DNA from: Allobacillus salarius | Lineage (GTDB): Bacteria; Bacillota; Bacilli; Bacillales; Alkalibacillaceae | Direction of reading: 5' to 3' | NCBI RefSeq assembly: GCF_007559425.1 | Contig: NZ_VMHE01000001.1 | Coordinates: forward strand, 1 to 64,000 | Length of the DNA: 64,000 nucleotides | Shown here: positions 1 through 8,580 of the stretch, in pieces | Layout: each line of letters opens with the position of its first letter | How positions within the stretch are numbered: position 1 is the first letter of the stretch | The notes under the pieces: model-generated | The model's database searches: none | The model's input: the letters and a program-made list of their open reading frames with translations, nothing else | What the model was told of the DNA's origin: nothing | Position numbers and translations under genes: made by a program

Positions 1-74
1 TTGAACCGCCGTATACGGAACCGTACGTACGGTGGTGTGAGAGGTCGGAGGTTAACTACCTCCTCCTACTCGAT
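1..74 (+). mobile_element. 3' end of a group II intron (domains V and VI)
   Basis: Bases 3-39 fold as a domain V hairpin: an outer stem ACCGCCGT/ACGGTGGT, a CG bulge, then a short inner stem closed over GAAC. Bases 40-74 form a domain VI-like hairpin (GGAGGT/ACCTCC), followed by TACTCGAT, which ends in the AT expected at a group II 3' splice site. A68 is a candidate branch-point adenosine. The reverse transcriptase/maturase and domains I-IV would lie before base 1. The sequence shows the fold and the terminal consensus; the exact class and splice base are inferred. Confidence 0.85.
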
Positions 75-223
75 TTATTCAATAATCGTATTTTTTACAT
101 ACTTTAATTTTTGCTCCGCTGAATATGTTCGACGTCTTAATATAAATGGATATATGTTGAGGAATATCTAATTATATAAAAGGGAAGTGATTAACAGAAC
201 ATAGAAAAGCGAGGGATTTACAA
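75..223. other. intergenic region after the intron
   Basis: AT-rich spacer between the intron end and the metallopeptidase gene. No ORF is convincing. A ribosome-binding-like GCGAGGGA precedes the GTG start at 224. If the intron end is correct, the first bases form its 3' exon. Confidence 0.5.
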
Positions 224-1078
224 GTGAAATGGCGAGGAAGGAAGCAGAGTAGCAATGTAGAAGATCGTCGCGGTCAAAAGGTATCTCGTAAAGGTATTGC
301 AGGGTTAGGTGGAGCAGGTCTCATTATTATAGTAGTATTTGCTCTCATTACAGGGAATCCGATGATGATATTAGAGCAACTGCTAGGCATACAAGGAGAA
401 CAGCAATCTACAACCGTGCCATATACTGAATCAAAAGAAGATGAAGAACTTGCAGATTTCGTTTCCGTTGTGTTAAATGATACAGAAGCAGTCTGGTCTG
501 AACGATTCGAAGAAAATGGCATGACTTATAAGGAGCCGACATTAGTACTGTATACGGAGGCAGTTCAAACAGCCTGTGGATTTTCGAGCTCTGCAGTAGG
601 CCCGTTTTATTGTCCTGGTGATCAAAAGCTATATATTGACCTAAGTTTCTATAACCAGCTAAAAACTGACTTCAATGCATCGGGTGATTTTGCAATGGCA
701 TATGTTGTCGCGCATGAAGTTGGTCACCACGTACAAACATTGCTTGGTAAAAGTAAAAAATTAAATCAATTACGACAGGAACTAAGTCAAAATAAATTCA
801 ATGAGTATTCCGTTCGATTCGAACTACAAGCGGACTATTATGCTGGTGTTTGGGCGCATCATGTTGAAGATTTAGGTTATTTGGAACAAGGAGACATTCA
901 AGAGGCATTGAACGCAGCTTCTGCTGTTGGAGATGACACGATCCAAAAACGGACCCAAGGGTATGTCGTCCCCGATAGTTTCACACATGGAACAGCCGAA
1001 CAACGACGTACCTGGTTTCAAGAAGGGTACGAAAAAGGTACAATCGAGGGCGGACAACCACTGGATTTAGATCAATAA
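224..1078 (+). CDS. YpfJ-type neutral zinc metallopeptidase
   Basis: A 284-residue protein of the neutral zinc metallopeptidase (YpfJ/KPN_02809) family. A basic N-terminus is followed by one membrane segment at about residues 24-44, a short acidic linker, then the peptidase domain. The zinc motif HEVGHH is at residues 164-169, with a downstream glutamate-rich helix (FELQADYYAG) likely to give the third ligand. It is probably membrane-anchored with the catalytic domain outside. Substrates of the family are poorly known. The start is GTG. It stands alone, just downstream of the group II intron end, and converges on the P1 peptidase. Confidence 0.85.
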   Translation: MKWRGRKQSSNVEDRRGQKVSRKGIAGLGGAGLIIIVVFALITGNPMMILEQLLGIQGEQQSTTVPYTESKEDEELADFVSVVLNDTEAVWSERFEENGMTYKEPTLVLYTEAVQTACGFSSSAVGPFYCPGDQKLYIDLSFYNQLKTDFNASGDFAMAYVVAHEVGHHVQTLLGKSKKLNQLRQELSQNKFNEYSVRFELQADYYAGVWAHHVEDLGYLEQGDIQEALNAASAVGDDTIQKRTQGYVVPDSFTHGTAEQRRTWFQEGYEKGTIEGGQPLDLDQ

Positions 1079-1089
1079 ACTGTCTTTCA

Positions 1090-2148
1090 TTATAAGTTCA
1101 TTCCATATTTATTTAAAAGATCAATGATTCCGTAACGTGTGTTCCCTTCTCTGCCTGTTACGGTGTCAGCTGTGATTAATGAGTTTAATATAGCTTCTTC
1201 CGTAGCTTCGCCGGCAGCTCGAAAAGCATCTTCTAGCAATTCTTCATGGATGAACGAAAAGGATAATGGTTCATGAGCTGAAGAATGGGGTACTGTTGTT
1301 GCTGTCGAAAAGCCGATTGCAATATCACCGCTTCCATGACCAATGATTGAACCCGTTCTGGCGAGACCCGTAACCGTTCGCTTTAGAATACGCTTCAGCT
1401 GTCGATCGAGCAACGGAAGATCTGTTGCTAGAACAATCATAATAGAACCTTTGTCAGGTGACTTTGAAGCATTTATATGTTTTTCTAATTCTATTCCAAT
1501 CGGCCGGCCATCAATCGTCAAATCAGTTAGAGTGCCGAAGTTTGATAAAACTAAGATACCTAATGTGTATTGATTTTCTCCAATGTATAATTTTCTTGAT
1601 GATGTGCCAATACCACCTTTTAAGGAATAACAAACCATTCCTCTACCAGCACCTACAGCACCTTCTTCAACGTAATCTTTTGCATTGTCGATTGCATCGA
1701 AAACGTCTTGTCTCGATATCGCTTTCTGGCGGATATCATTTAAGATCATGTCATTGCATTCACCGACAATCGGATTGATCGTTCCGGTCGTGCGGCCAAT
1801 TTCGGGATTTGATTCAAGCATATAATCAATTAAATAATTCGCAGTTAGTCCGGCGCTTAAAGTGTTTGTCAGTAGGATTGGAGTTTCGATTGTGCCAAGC
1901 TCATCTAACTGGGTTAGTCCCATTGTTTTTCCGAACCCATTAATCACATGAGATGCACCAATGACTTTTTCCTGAAATAGATTTCCGGAATGGGGAAGGA
2001 TGGACGTTACTCCTGTTTGAATAGCTCCTTCATCGATTGTCGAATGACCTACTCGTACACCTTTTACGTCTGTAATCGCATTCTTTTTCCCTGGTTCCAT
2101 CTGTCCAATCGTAATCCCGTAGTCTCTTAATCGTTTCTGTTGATTCAT
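1090..2148 (-). CDS. P1-family peptidase (DmpA/BapA-like aminopeptidase)
   Basis: A 352-residue N-terminal-nucleophile hydrolase resembling L-aminopeptidase/D-Ala-esterase DmpA. Family enzymes self-cleave a Gly-Ser bond; here the matching site is G272-S273 in GSGDIAIGFST, so the mature beta chain would start at S273 and carry the nucleophile. The early motif GITIGQMEPG followed by ITDVKGVRVGH is typical. No signal peptide is seen, so it is probably cytoplasmic. Known members release N-terminal residues from peptides or D-amino-acid amides and esters; the physiological substrate here is unknown. It is 49 bp downstream of the acyl-CoA synthetase gene on the same strand. Confidence 0.85.
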   Translation of the reverse strand: MNQQKRLRDYGITIGQMEPGKKNAITDVKGVRVGHSTIDEGAIQTGVTSILPHSGNLFQEKVIGASHVINGFGKTMGLTQLDELGTIETPILLTNTLSAGLTANYLIDYMLESNPEIGRTTGTINPIVGECNDMILNDIRQKAISRQDVFDAIDNAKDYVEEGAVGAGRGMVCYSLKGGIGTSSRKLYIGENQYTLGILVLSNFGTLTDLTIDGRPIGIELEKHINASKSPDKGSIMIVLATDLPLLDRQLKRILKRTVTGLARTGSIIGHGSGDIAIGFSTATTVPHSSAHEPLSFSFIHEELLEDAFRAAGEATEEAILNSLITADTVTGREGNTRYGIIDLLNKYGMNL

Positions 2149-2197
2149 TTTTTATCACCTACACTGGAAAAGCCCACTTAATCGTGGACTTTAACTT

Positions 2198-4141
2198 TTA
2201 TTTTACTGTATTTAAATTTCGAATTTGATTGACTGATTCAGGATTTTCCAAAGCAGATAAGTCACCCGCATCTTCGCCAAGATATGCTGTTCGAATCGCT
2301 CGACGCATCACTTTCGCATTGCGTGTTTTTGGTAAATCCTCAACGATATATACTTCACGTGGTGCTATCGCTTTACCCAACCGATTAATGGCATGGTTTG
2401 TTAGCTCTTCAATCAATTCGCTTTCAGGTTTGTTTTGATCTTTAATAACGACGAAGGCAACAGGAGATTCACCTTTCACCTCATGTGGGACACCGATTAC
2501 ACCGGCTTCGACAACAGCTTCATGTTCGACATAAATGGACTCTAATTCAGCTGGACCGATTCTTTTACCAGCAACATTCAACGTGTCATCAGAGCGCCCA
2601 GTAATCGTATAAAATCCTTCTTCATCGTAAATGACCCAATCGCCATGACACCATGTATCAGGGTAACGATTCCAATAGGTATTTTCATAGCGTTCATTAT
2701 CTTGATAAAACCCTTTCGTCATACCTACCCACGGTTGTTTAATGACCAATTCACCGACTTCATTTTTTACCGATTGGCCATTTTCATCATAAATATCTAC
2801 GTCCATGCCAGGAACAGCAGCATTAAAAGCTATCGGAGCGATTGGTTTTACGAGTACATTCGTCAAGATACCTCCGGAAATTTCCGTACCACCTGAGTAG
2901 TTGATAATCGGCACTTTACGATTTAGAACCTTTTCAAATAGCCACATCCATGGCTCGTCATTCCAAGGTTCACCTGTCGATCCGACCATTTTTAAGGTTG
3001 ATAAATCATGCTTTGTCGCATACGATTCGTCCATTGTCATTAACGTACGAATTAAAGTAGGAGAGATTCCTAAATGAGTCACTTGATGCTTTTCAACTAA
3101 TTCCCAAATCCGACTAGGTTCTGGATAAGTAGGCGTACCTTCGAAAACAGTGATGGTCGCTCCATTCATTAGCCCACCATAGACTAAGAAAGGACCCATC
3201 ATCCAGCCCATATCCGTATACCAGAAAATATTATCTTGTTCAGTGACATCCATCATGACGCCCGCATCAAATGCTGCCTTAACTGGGAATCCATGATGTG
3301 TATGCAATGTTCCTTTTGGTTTACCCGTTGTACCAGAAGTGAAAATGATCATATAAGGGTCATCACCATTTGTATGAACACTTTCGAAATGAGTATCTAA
3401 CGTTTTTAATTGCTCCCAATCAACATCTCTGTCCGCATCCCTCGAAACTTCTTCATTTGTTCGGCGTACGACAAAGACCTTCTCAATGGAAGGGGAGTCG
3501 GCTACTGCTTGATCAGCTTCATCTTTTAAATTGATTTGTTTACCACCACGATGAAAGCCGTCGGCAGTGATTAAATACCTTGCCTGAGCTGCATTGATTC
3601 TTGTAGCAATCGCTTCAGACTTATAGCCGGAAAATGCAGGACAAAAGATAGCGCCAATTTTTGAAATGGCGAGCATCGCAATGACCGTTTCCGGAATCAT
3701 CGGCATAAATATTGTAAATCGATCTCCAAATTTAGCACCTTGAGCGACCAATCCGTTGGCAACTTGATTCACTTGGTCTTGAAGATCTTTATACGTATAC
3801 GTGATCACTTCTCCATTATCGCCTTCCCAAATAATTGCTTGATTATTTTGCGTTTCTACATCATTTGCAAAGCGATCAAGGGCGTTATAAGCAACATTCA
3901 TTTTGCCGCCGTCGAACCACTTCGGGTATTTGGTACCGTTTTCAAGATTTAAGACACTTTGATAAGGCTCAAACCATTGCAAGTTTAACTCAAGGTCAAC
4001 TTCGCCCCAAAATCGTCCGATATCTTGTATGCTTTCACGAAAAAACTCATCATAGTTCTCATGATCAAACCGCTGCATAAAACGGTATAAGCGTGTGTTT
4101 TTTACATAATCTGAACTTGGATTCCAAACTGCTTTTGTCAC
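2198..4141 (-). CDS. AMP-forming acyl-CoA (acetyl/propionyl-CoA-like) synthetase
   Basis: A 647-residue ANL-superfamily ligase that activates a short carboxylic acid with ATP and CoA through an acyl-adenylate. The P-loop TSGTTGKPKG lies near residue 270. The hinge and A8 region GRSDDTLNVAGKRIGPAE and the C-terminal catalytic lysine in PKTRNAKVMRR (about residue 610) are intact. Length and the N-terminal cap (W.....F) fit the acetyl-CoA synthetase class, but NAK replaces the usual SGK, suggesting a related subfamily whose preferred acid could be acetate, propionate or another short acid. A good ribosome site, AGGAGGGG, precedes the ATG. Confidence 0.85.
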   Translation of the reverse strand: MTKAVWNPSSDYVKNTRLYRFMQRFDHENYDEFFRESIQDIGRFWGEVDLELNLQWFEPYQSVLNLENGTKYPKWFDGGKMNVAYNALDRFANDVETQNNQAIIWEGDNGEVITYTYKDLQDQVNQVANGLVAQGAKFGDRFTIFMPMIPETVIAMLAISKIGAIFCPAFSGYKSEAIATRINAAQARYLITADGFHRGGKQINLKDEADQAVADSPSIEKVFVVRRTNEEVSRDADRDVDWEQLKTLDTHFESVHTNGDDPYMIIFTSGTTGKPKGTLHTHHGFPVKAAFDAGVMMDVTEQDNIFWYTDMGWMMGPFLVYGGLMNGATITVFEGTPTYPEPSRIWELVEKHQVTHLGISPTLIRTLMTMDESYATKHDLSTLKMVGSTGEPWNDEPWMWLFEKVLNRKVPIINYSGGTEISGGILTNVLVKPIAPIAFNAAVPGMDVDIYDENGQSVKNEVGELVIKQPWVGMTKGFYQDNERYENTYWNRYPDTWCHGDWVIYDEEGFYTITGRSDDTLNVAGKRIGPAELESIYVEHEAVVEAGVIGVPHEVKGESPVAFVVIKDQNKPESELIEELTNHAINRLGKAIAPREVYIVEDLPKTRNAKVMRRAIRTAYLGEDAGDLSALENPESVNQIRNLNTVK

Positions 4142-4245
4142 AAAACCCCTCCTGAATTACAGTGTTGAATATTCTGAATATAAATTAATTATAACTTAGA
4201 TGTGCAATGTTGAGAAGGAAAGACTCATCGAGAGGGGGAGGAGGT

Positions 4246-4452
4246 TTATCCATAGAATCCGATTGCATTCAATAAAAATACGCCAGTAAATACAACCATT
4301 AAAGAACTAGCAATGACTATAGACGTCATTTTCATTTCTTTCGTATCCAACCAAACGAGCAAACCAATGATCAACGTGAATACGAGACCGAAAATGATAG
4401 ATGCAAAGGGCGTTGTCGGCGTAATAAAATCAAACCAATTAATCGTTAGCAT
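4246..4452 (-). CDS. small two-span membrane protein
   Basis: A 68-residue hypothetical protein with two hydrophobic segments (about residues 15-35 and 44-66) joined by a short charged loop LDTKEMKM. The ribosome site GAGGTGATTGT before the ATG supports translation. No family is recognised. It lies alone, upstream of the divergent small gene at 4657. Confidence 0.6.
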   Translation of the reverse strand: MLTINWFDFITPTTPFASIIFGLVFTLIIGLLVWLDTKEMKMTSIVIASSLMVVFTGVFLLNAIGFYG

Positions 4453-4656
4453 ACAATCACCTCAATTATCTGAATTTTATTACTTATATCTTTGCTGATT
4501 AATGAATATTTGTCAAATACGTATGTATATGAATTTATTGCAGAACGAACTCAGATGAATGTCGAAGTCGGTTGAATTAATGTGTGAGAGTTTCTTTTTT
4601 ACTTCGAAGTAGACGGGTTGAACTTCGATCCGAAAACTTCAAAAGGAGGTTTTAAA
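4453..4656. other. divergent intergenic region
   Basis: It separates two small divergent membrane-protein genes. It holds a perfect 12-bp palindrome TACTTCGAAGTA at 4600-4611 and related GAACTTCGATC just after it, which could be an operator. Nothing else is supported. Confidence 0.35.
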
Positions 4657-4842
4657 ATGAAAAAAGGGATATACCGAGGTTCATTTTTTGTGATTGGTGT
4701 AATAGTAGCTGCTGTATTATTTTTAACAGACATACCTATGGAAGAAAATACAAAATTATGGCTAATGGTGTTTTACATTGTAATCGGGATTTCGGTTACG
4801 GAAATTCTAAGAAAGAAACATATAAAAAGAGATAGTGATTAA
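4657..4842 (+). CDS. small two-span membrane protein
   Basis: A 61-residue protein with two hydrophobic segments (about residues 8-24 and 34-50) and a basic C-terminus KKHIKRDSD. The start is set at the ATG at 4657 because a strong AAAAGGAGGT sits seven bases upstream; a longer reading from 4618 would put this site inside the gene. No family is recognised. Confidence 0.65.
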   Translation: MKKGIYRGSFFVIGVIVAAVLFLTDIPMEENTKLWLMVFYIVIGISVTEILRKKHIKRDSD

Positions 4843-4881
4843 GGGAAACTTAGGAAATGGCTGCTTTTATTCATTTAAACG

Positions 4882-4917
<36 letters not shown>

Positions 4918-4928
4918 TGAGAGTTATT

Positions 4929-4956
4929 AAGGACAGCGAACTAAACTGTCCTTTTA
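4929..4956 (+). terminator. hairpin after the small membrane gene
   Basis: AAGGACAG (4929-4936) pairs perfectly with CTGTCCTT (4946-4953), followed by a short T-rich run. The T-tract is weak, so termination is likely but not certain. Confidence 0.5.
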
Positions 4957-4992
4957 TCGTCGTTAAGTTATTATCATGCTGTTTCTCAAGAT

Positions 4993-5112
4993 CTATCTCA
5001 TTAAAACTTTCTGACTCATACCTTCCTTTTGCGCATTAACTAACATCGCAACATCTTCATATAAGGATCTCCAATCTTGCAAATCCGGTAATATTAAAAG
5101 ATTAATATTCAT
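4993..5112 (-). CDS. possible 39-residue peptide overlapping the DUF6241 gene end
   Basis: An ATG overlapping the last codons of the DUF6241-like gene opens a 39-codon frame (starting MNINLLILPDLQDW, ending SQKVLMR) that stops at 4993. Codon use looks coding and the 11-bp overlap would allow coupled translation. No family is recognised; it could also be a decayed remnant of a longer gene. Confidence 0.35.
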   Translation of the reverse strand: MNINLLILPDLQDWRSLYEDVAMLVNAQKEGMSQKVLMR

Positions 5113-6046
5113 CATATTTATTTACTAACTCATATAACTCTCTAAATTCTTTCTTTCGTTCTTCATCAGATAAACGCTCCGAATCTTCATGAAACGGCAT
5201 TGCCTCTCTCACTAACCCTTTCAAATATACTCGAATCTGTTCGCCAGTCGATGAGAAGAAATGCACCCCATATCGAGCGATGTGGTTGCCTATCTCTATC
5301 TGTGTTTCATAATCAGCACCGATACCTCTATCAACATCCTTTTTCGCTTGTGCGATAAAATCATCAATTGAATCATACTCGGAATCGCTCATCATTTTAC
5401 TTGAAGTTGAATCAATATAAAGCATAAATTCATCAGCATTCAAAAATGATTTTCCTTTTCCTTTTTCCATCGGTGGATTCGCATAAGCACTAATATATGC
5501 CTGCTCTTCGTGTTCACTTAATCTCCCATGAGCTTTTCCTACTTTTCCATCCTGTAACTCCCATATCGTATTATGATGTTCAACTACGTTTGAAAAATCT
5601 CCCTGTTTCCATTCCTCTAAAATCTCTCTATAAGTATCTTCATGTTCTAGTCCTTGATATTCGATTTTTTCCAACAACGTATTGATTTTTTCATCAGTCA
5701 TGAGGATAAATCCTCTTTTCTCATCCGCCTTCACTTTTTGATGGCTCATACGATGAATAAGTGTTTGAACTGTATCATCATCCCACTCATAAATATTCGA
5801 GAACGGTTTGTCATCTTTTTTCATATCATCATTCTGTTTAATCGATTCCTCTTTCAAAACTTCAACTTGTTCATCTTTTTCCTCTACACGATCGGAGACC
5901 TGCGAATCCTCTTGCGAATCAGCAGAAACACTTCCTGTCGGTTCTTCCTGTGAATCTATCCATAAAAACGCACCAAAAACCAATCCCCCTGCTATGGCTA
6001 TGACTGATAAAAAAACAGCGACGAACCTTGCTAATCCCTTAAACAT
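5102..6046 (-). CDS. DUF6241-like anchored extracytoplasmic protein
   Basis: A 314-residue protein with one N-terminal membrane segment (about residues 7-30), a long acidic linker (about 31-90, rich in E, D, S and Q), then a globular region. That region carries HQKVKADEKRGFILMT, the EEWKQGDFSNVVEHHNTIW stretch and a YISAYANPP end. I recall this pattern from DUF6241 proteins of Bacillaceae; function is unknown. It is preceded by a tiny membrane-peptide gene (6068-6181) and may be followed by an overlapping 39-residue frame, forming a micro-operon. The ATG has a GGGGAGG site upstream. Confidence 0.65.
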   Translation of the reverse strand: MFKGLARFVAVFLSVIAIAGGLVFGAFLWIDSQEEPTGSVSADSQEDSQVSDRVEEKDEQVEVLKEESIKQNDDMKKDDKPFSNIYEWDDDTVQTLIHRMSHQKVKADEKRGFILMTDEKINTLLEKIEYQGLEHEDTYREILEEWKQGDFSNVVEHHNTIWELQDGKVGKAHGRLSEHEEQAYISAYANPPMEKGKGKSFLNADEFMLYIDSTSSKMMSDSEYDSIDDFIAQAKKDVDRGIGADYETQIEIGNHIARYGVHFFSSTGEQIRVYLKGLVREAMPFHEDSERLSDEERKKEFRELYELVNKYDEY

Positions 6047-6067
6047 TTAATACCTCCCCTGCGATGA

Positions 6068-6181
6068 TTAAAATGTATGGTACTCGAACTCCAATAGAAA
6101 TAAAATCCCTAGTATAAGTGCAACAATGAATCCAATAGAAGATATAACCAAAACAACCCCCATAAGAATCTTTTTAACCAT
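6068..6181 (-). CDS. 37-residue single-span membrane peptide
   Basis: An ATG at 6181 with TTGGGGGGG upstream opens a 37-codon frame: MVKK, a hydrophobic stretch of about 25 residues, then LLEFEYHTF. It ends 21 bases before the DUF6241-like start, so the two are probably one transcript. It is too short for most gene finders. No family is recognised. Confidence 0.55.
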   Translation of the reverse strand: MVKKILMGVVLVISSIGFIVALILGILFLLEFEYHTF

Positions 6182-6249
6182 ATAGTCCCCCCCAAAAAAA
6201 TGATTTGTATTTTTTATTCTATCTTATATGGTAAATATTAACAAACACA

Positions 6250-6287
6250 AAAAAGAGAGCAGAAATTAAAATCCCCGCTCTCTTTTT
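6250..6287. terminator. strong hairpin terminator after tatA
   Basis: AAAAAGAGAGC (6250-6260) pairs with GCTCTCTTTTT (6277-6287). The flanking A and T runs make it usable in both directions; it closes the minus-strand tatA transcript. Confidence 0.8.
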
Positions 6288-6350
6288 GCAATAATGGTAA
6301 AATTGTAATTAGGTAGCCTATATACTCGCTTTGTATGATCAAAGTCTATT

Positions 6351-6584
6351 TTATGAATGGTTGTCTGTTTTTTGTTCGACATTCTTAGTGGACTGTTCTT
6401 CTTCTGTTTCACCTTTTTCATCTTTATCATGTTCACTCATTAAATCATTCGTGGACTTCTTGAATTCTTTCAACGTTTGACCGGCCGCTTTGCCGAATTC
6501 AGGTAACTTTTTCGGTCCAAATATAACTAATAATAAAATGACAATCAAAATTAATCCTGGTATACCAATTTGACTAAATCCCAT
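6351..6584 (-). CDS. tatA: Sec-independent translocase protein TatA
   Basis: A 77-residue TatA-family subunit that oligomerises to help pass folded twin-arginine substrates through the membrane. One membrane span (about residues 6-22) is followed by the hinge [11 protein letters not shown] and an amphipathic helix [13 protein letters not shown], then an acidic tail. It is monocistronic here and far from tatC, unlike the two further TatA copies at 29199 and 29440. Confidence 0.92.
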   Translation of the reverse strand: MGFSQIGIPGLILIVILLLVIFGPKKLPEFGKAAGQTLKEFKKSTNDLMSEHDKDEKGETEEEQSTKNVEQKTDNHS

Positions 6585-6700
6585 TTTGTTACACCTACCT
6601 TGCTGAAATGACGTATATTTGTCCTAACTTCTTTTATCATAACATCAAATAAAATCTGGCAAAAGTATTTCTTGTCTCATTCGCTATTTTTAATAAGATA

Positions 6701-6726
6701 GGACTCCTATTTATTTATAGGAGTCC
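6701..6726 (-). terminator. hairpin after the DUF2188 gene
   Basis: GGACTCCTAT (6701-6710) pairs with ATAGGAGTCC (6717-6726). Read on the minus strand it lies downstream of the DUF2188 gene, but the following T-run is poor. Confidence 0.55.
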
Positions 6727-6763
6727 ATGTGCTTGTCATTTATTAGGCTGGATAATCTTGTTA

Positions 6764-6988
6764 CTACCCTCTAGGTGGAAATGGATCGTTTCCATAGCTG
6801 TTTGAATCGCTAATTTCACCATTACGATTATGAATGACGTGTTCAGTCTCATCTTTTCGGGCTTTCTCACGTCCTGCGTCAACTGCTAACCCTTTTGTAT
6901 CATAAAGATCTATCGTCTTTCCGTTCTGAACGTTTTTCCACTCACTTCCATTTGGCACTGTATGAACAGTTGGATTGTTATTTGCCAT
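6764..6988 (-). CDS. DUF2188 domain protein
   Basis: A 74-residue soluble protein. The sequence around VHTVPNGSEWKNVQNG, the central AVDAGREKARKDETEHVIHNRNG and the DPFPPRG end match the DUF2188 pattern (a small domain often found in pairs; function unknown). An AGGTGAAGGA ribosome site precedes the ATG. It is a single gene between terminators. Confidence 0.75.
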   Translation of the reverse strand: MANNNPTVHTVPNGSEWKNVQNGKTIDLYDTKGLAVDAGREKARKDETEHVIHNRNGEISDSNSYGNDPFPPRG

Positions 6989-7043
6989 AATCCTTCACCT
7001 CATTTATGTGATGTTACTTCTAATTTTCCCGTTCAGAATTAGA

Positions 7044-7088
7044 AATAACGATTTAGGATATTAAGTTATTATGACAAAATCGTTATTG
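7044..7088 (-). terminator. long-loop inverted repeat after the carboxypeptidase gene
   Basis: AATAACGATTT (7044-7054) pairs with AAATCGTTATT (7078-7088) across a 23-base loop. Placed downstream of the carboxypeptidase gene, it may act as a terminator. The loop is long and no T-run follows on the minus strand, so this is tentative. Confidence 0.4.
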
Positions 7089-7152
7089 TTTTTAACGACC
7101 TATAACCGTTTAACGAGATGTACTAACCGATTAAAACCCATGCCTTCTCCAC

Positions 7153-8400
7153 TCACCAATTTTTCCGCCAAGGACGATGATCTTTATACGTTTCGATAAC
7201 GATTGGGGTTTGTTCTTGCTTAATTGTTCTTTTCTTTTTAAATCGTATAAAAAACAAACTAGCAATGATCAGAATGCTGCTAAAGAGTAAAGTGTACATA
7301 ATGATTCGCAATAATCCGGGACCGTCAGAATCTTTTGGATTCGGGTTGGCCTTCCCTCCTGCTGTTGAACCGTAAACTGGTTTATCATCAGTTGTGATTT
7401 CCTCTGTTGGAAATTGATATTCAAAAATGGATTCATCAGCTTCATTTCTAATTGATAAAAGCCCGTCTGTCGCAATCTCGGTTGTCCAATCTTGTCCCTT
7501 TTTTACGGTAAAAGTGAGTGCTTCATCTAAAACGTACTGCTCACCTTCTTCATCTGTGAATTCCTCACCGGATGAAATTGTTTCTGTTTGATATTGATAT
7601 CCATATTCAATTAATCGCTCGGTATCCATATAAGCGTGTCTAGGATGTTCCGCATTAAGTGTGACTATGACTAACTCAATTCCATCATCCTCAGCGGTTG
7701 TTGACAGAGTAAATCCAGCATCATCTGTGTACCCGTTTTTCACACCTGTCACGTCGTCTCGTTGTAAAACGAGTTGGTGATGGTTTCGTAGTGTTGTATC
7801 CCAACTTTCACCTACCCACTTTAATTCCCTTGTTCCAACAATTTCCCGGAATGTTTGATTCTCCATTGCATAAGCAGTAATTAATGCCATATCATAAGCT
7901 GTTGTTACATGGTCAGGGTCCGGTAGTCCATGAGGGTTTTTGAACGTAGTATTGGTAACTCCTACTTCATTTCGAACAAAATCAGTCATTCGTTTAGCAA
8001 AAGCTTCCTCTGATCCATCGAGATGTTCAGCGATAGCAATTCCAGCATCATTTCCAGAATTAATGAGCAATCCTTGGACAAGCTTTTTTAATGTTACCTC
8101 TTCCCCTTCCTCTAAATAAACACGTGTCCCTTCTGCTTCTCGTGCATTTTGACTAACGGTGACGATGTCGTCTAAATTGCCTTCTTTAATCGCCAGTAAT
8201 CCACTAATGATTTTGGTAATGCTCGCCGGGTACATTTCTTTATCTTTTTGCTTTTCATAAAGAATAACACCAGAGTTGGCATCCATTAAAATCGCTGATT
8301 CACTATATAATTCAACCTCATCTTCGTCTGCATAAATAGGACTACTATAAAATAACAAGGAAGTGATCATGAATAATAAGATGTTTTTCAGTATATTCAT
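7153..8400 (-). CDS. D-alanyl-D-alanine carboxypeptidase (DacF-like PBP)
   Basis: A serine DD-carboxypeptidase that trims the terminal D-Ala of peptidoglycan stem peptides. From the chosen start, a signal peptide covers about residues 1-24, the SxxK nucleophile is S60-ITK63, the second motif is SGN 115-117 and the third is KNG 221-223 (KTG in many relatives). A PBP5-like C-terminal domain is followed by one membrane span and a basic tail. The start is placed at 8400, not the upstream ATG at 8418, because AGGAGC overlaps that upstream reading at the right distance. It is divergent from the DUF421 gene. Confidence 0.88.
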   Translation of the reverse strand: MNILKNILLFMITSLLFYSSPIYADEDEVELYSESAILMDANSGVILYEKQKDKEMYPASITKIISGLLAIKEGNLDDIVTVSQNAREAEGTRVYLEEGEEVTLKKLVQGLLINSGNDAGIAIAEHLDGSEEAFAKRMTDFVRNEVGVTNTTFKNPHGLPDPDHVTTAYDMALITAYAMENQTFREIVGTRELKWVGESWDTTLRNHHQLVLQRDDVTGVKNGYTDDAGFTLSTTAEDDGIELVIVTLNAEHPRHAYMDTERLIEYGYQYQTETISSGEEFTDEEGEQYVLDEALTFTVKKGQDWTTEIATDGLLSIRNEADESIFEYQFPTEEITTDDKPVYGSTAGGKANPNPKDSDGPGLLRIIMYTLLFSSILIIASLFFIRFKKKRTIKQEQTPIVIETYKDHRPWRKNW

Positions 8401-8580
8401 CAAAAAGCTCCTAAACATTATCGATTTTTGTCGTTTTCATCTTACTAAAAGTATAAGGAATCAAAACATATTGTGCAATTGCTTAATAAGAAAATTAAGA
8501 TTATTACTATCTAATTCAATTGGTATAAGATGCGCTTGTACATCCAAAATATATACAAGAATAGAAAAGTAGGTGGTTGA

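Noticed and set aside
1343-1778. Plus-strand ORFs opposite the P1 peptidase
   Set aside because: Antisense shadows of a gene with full family motifs; no ribosome sites or recognisable domains.
4600-4611. Perfect palindrome TACTTCGAAGTA as a named operator
   Set aside because: Single occurrence noted; no regulator or second site supports a specific assignment, so it is only mentioned with the intergenic region.
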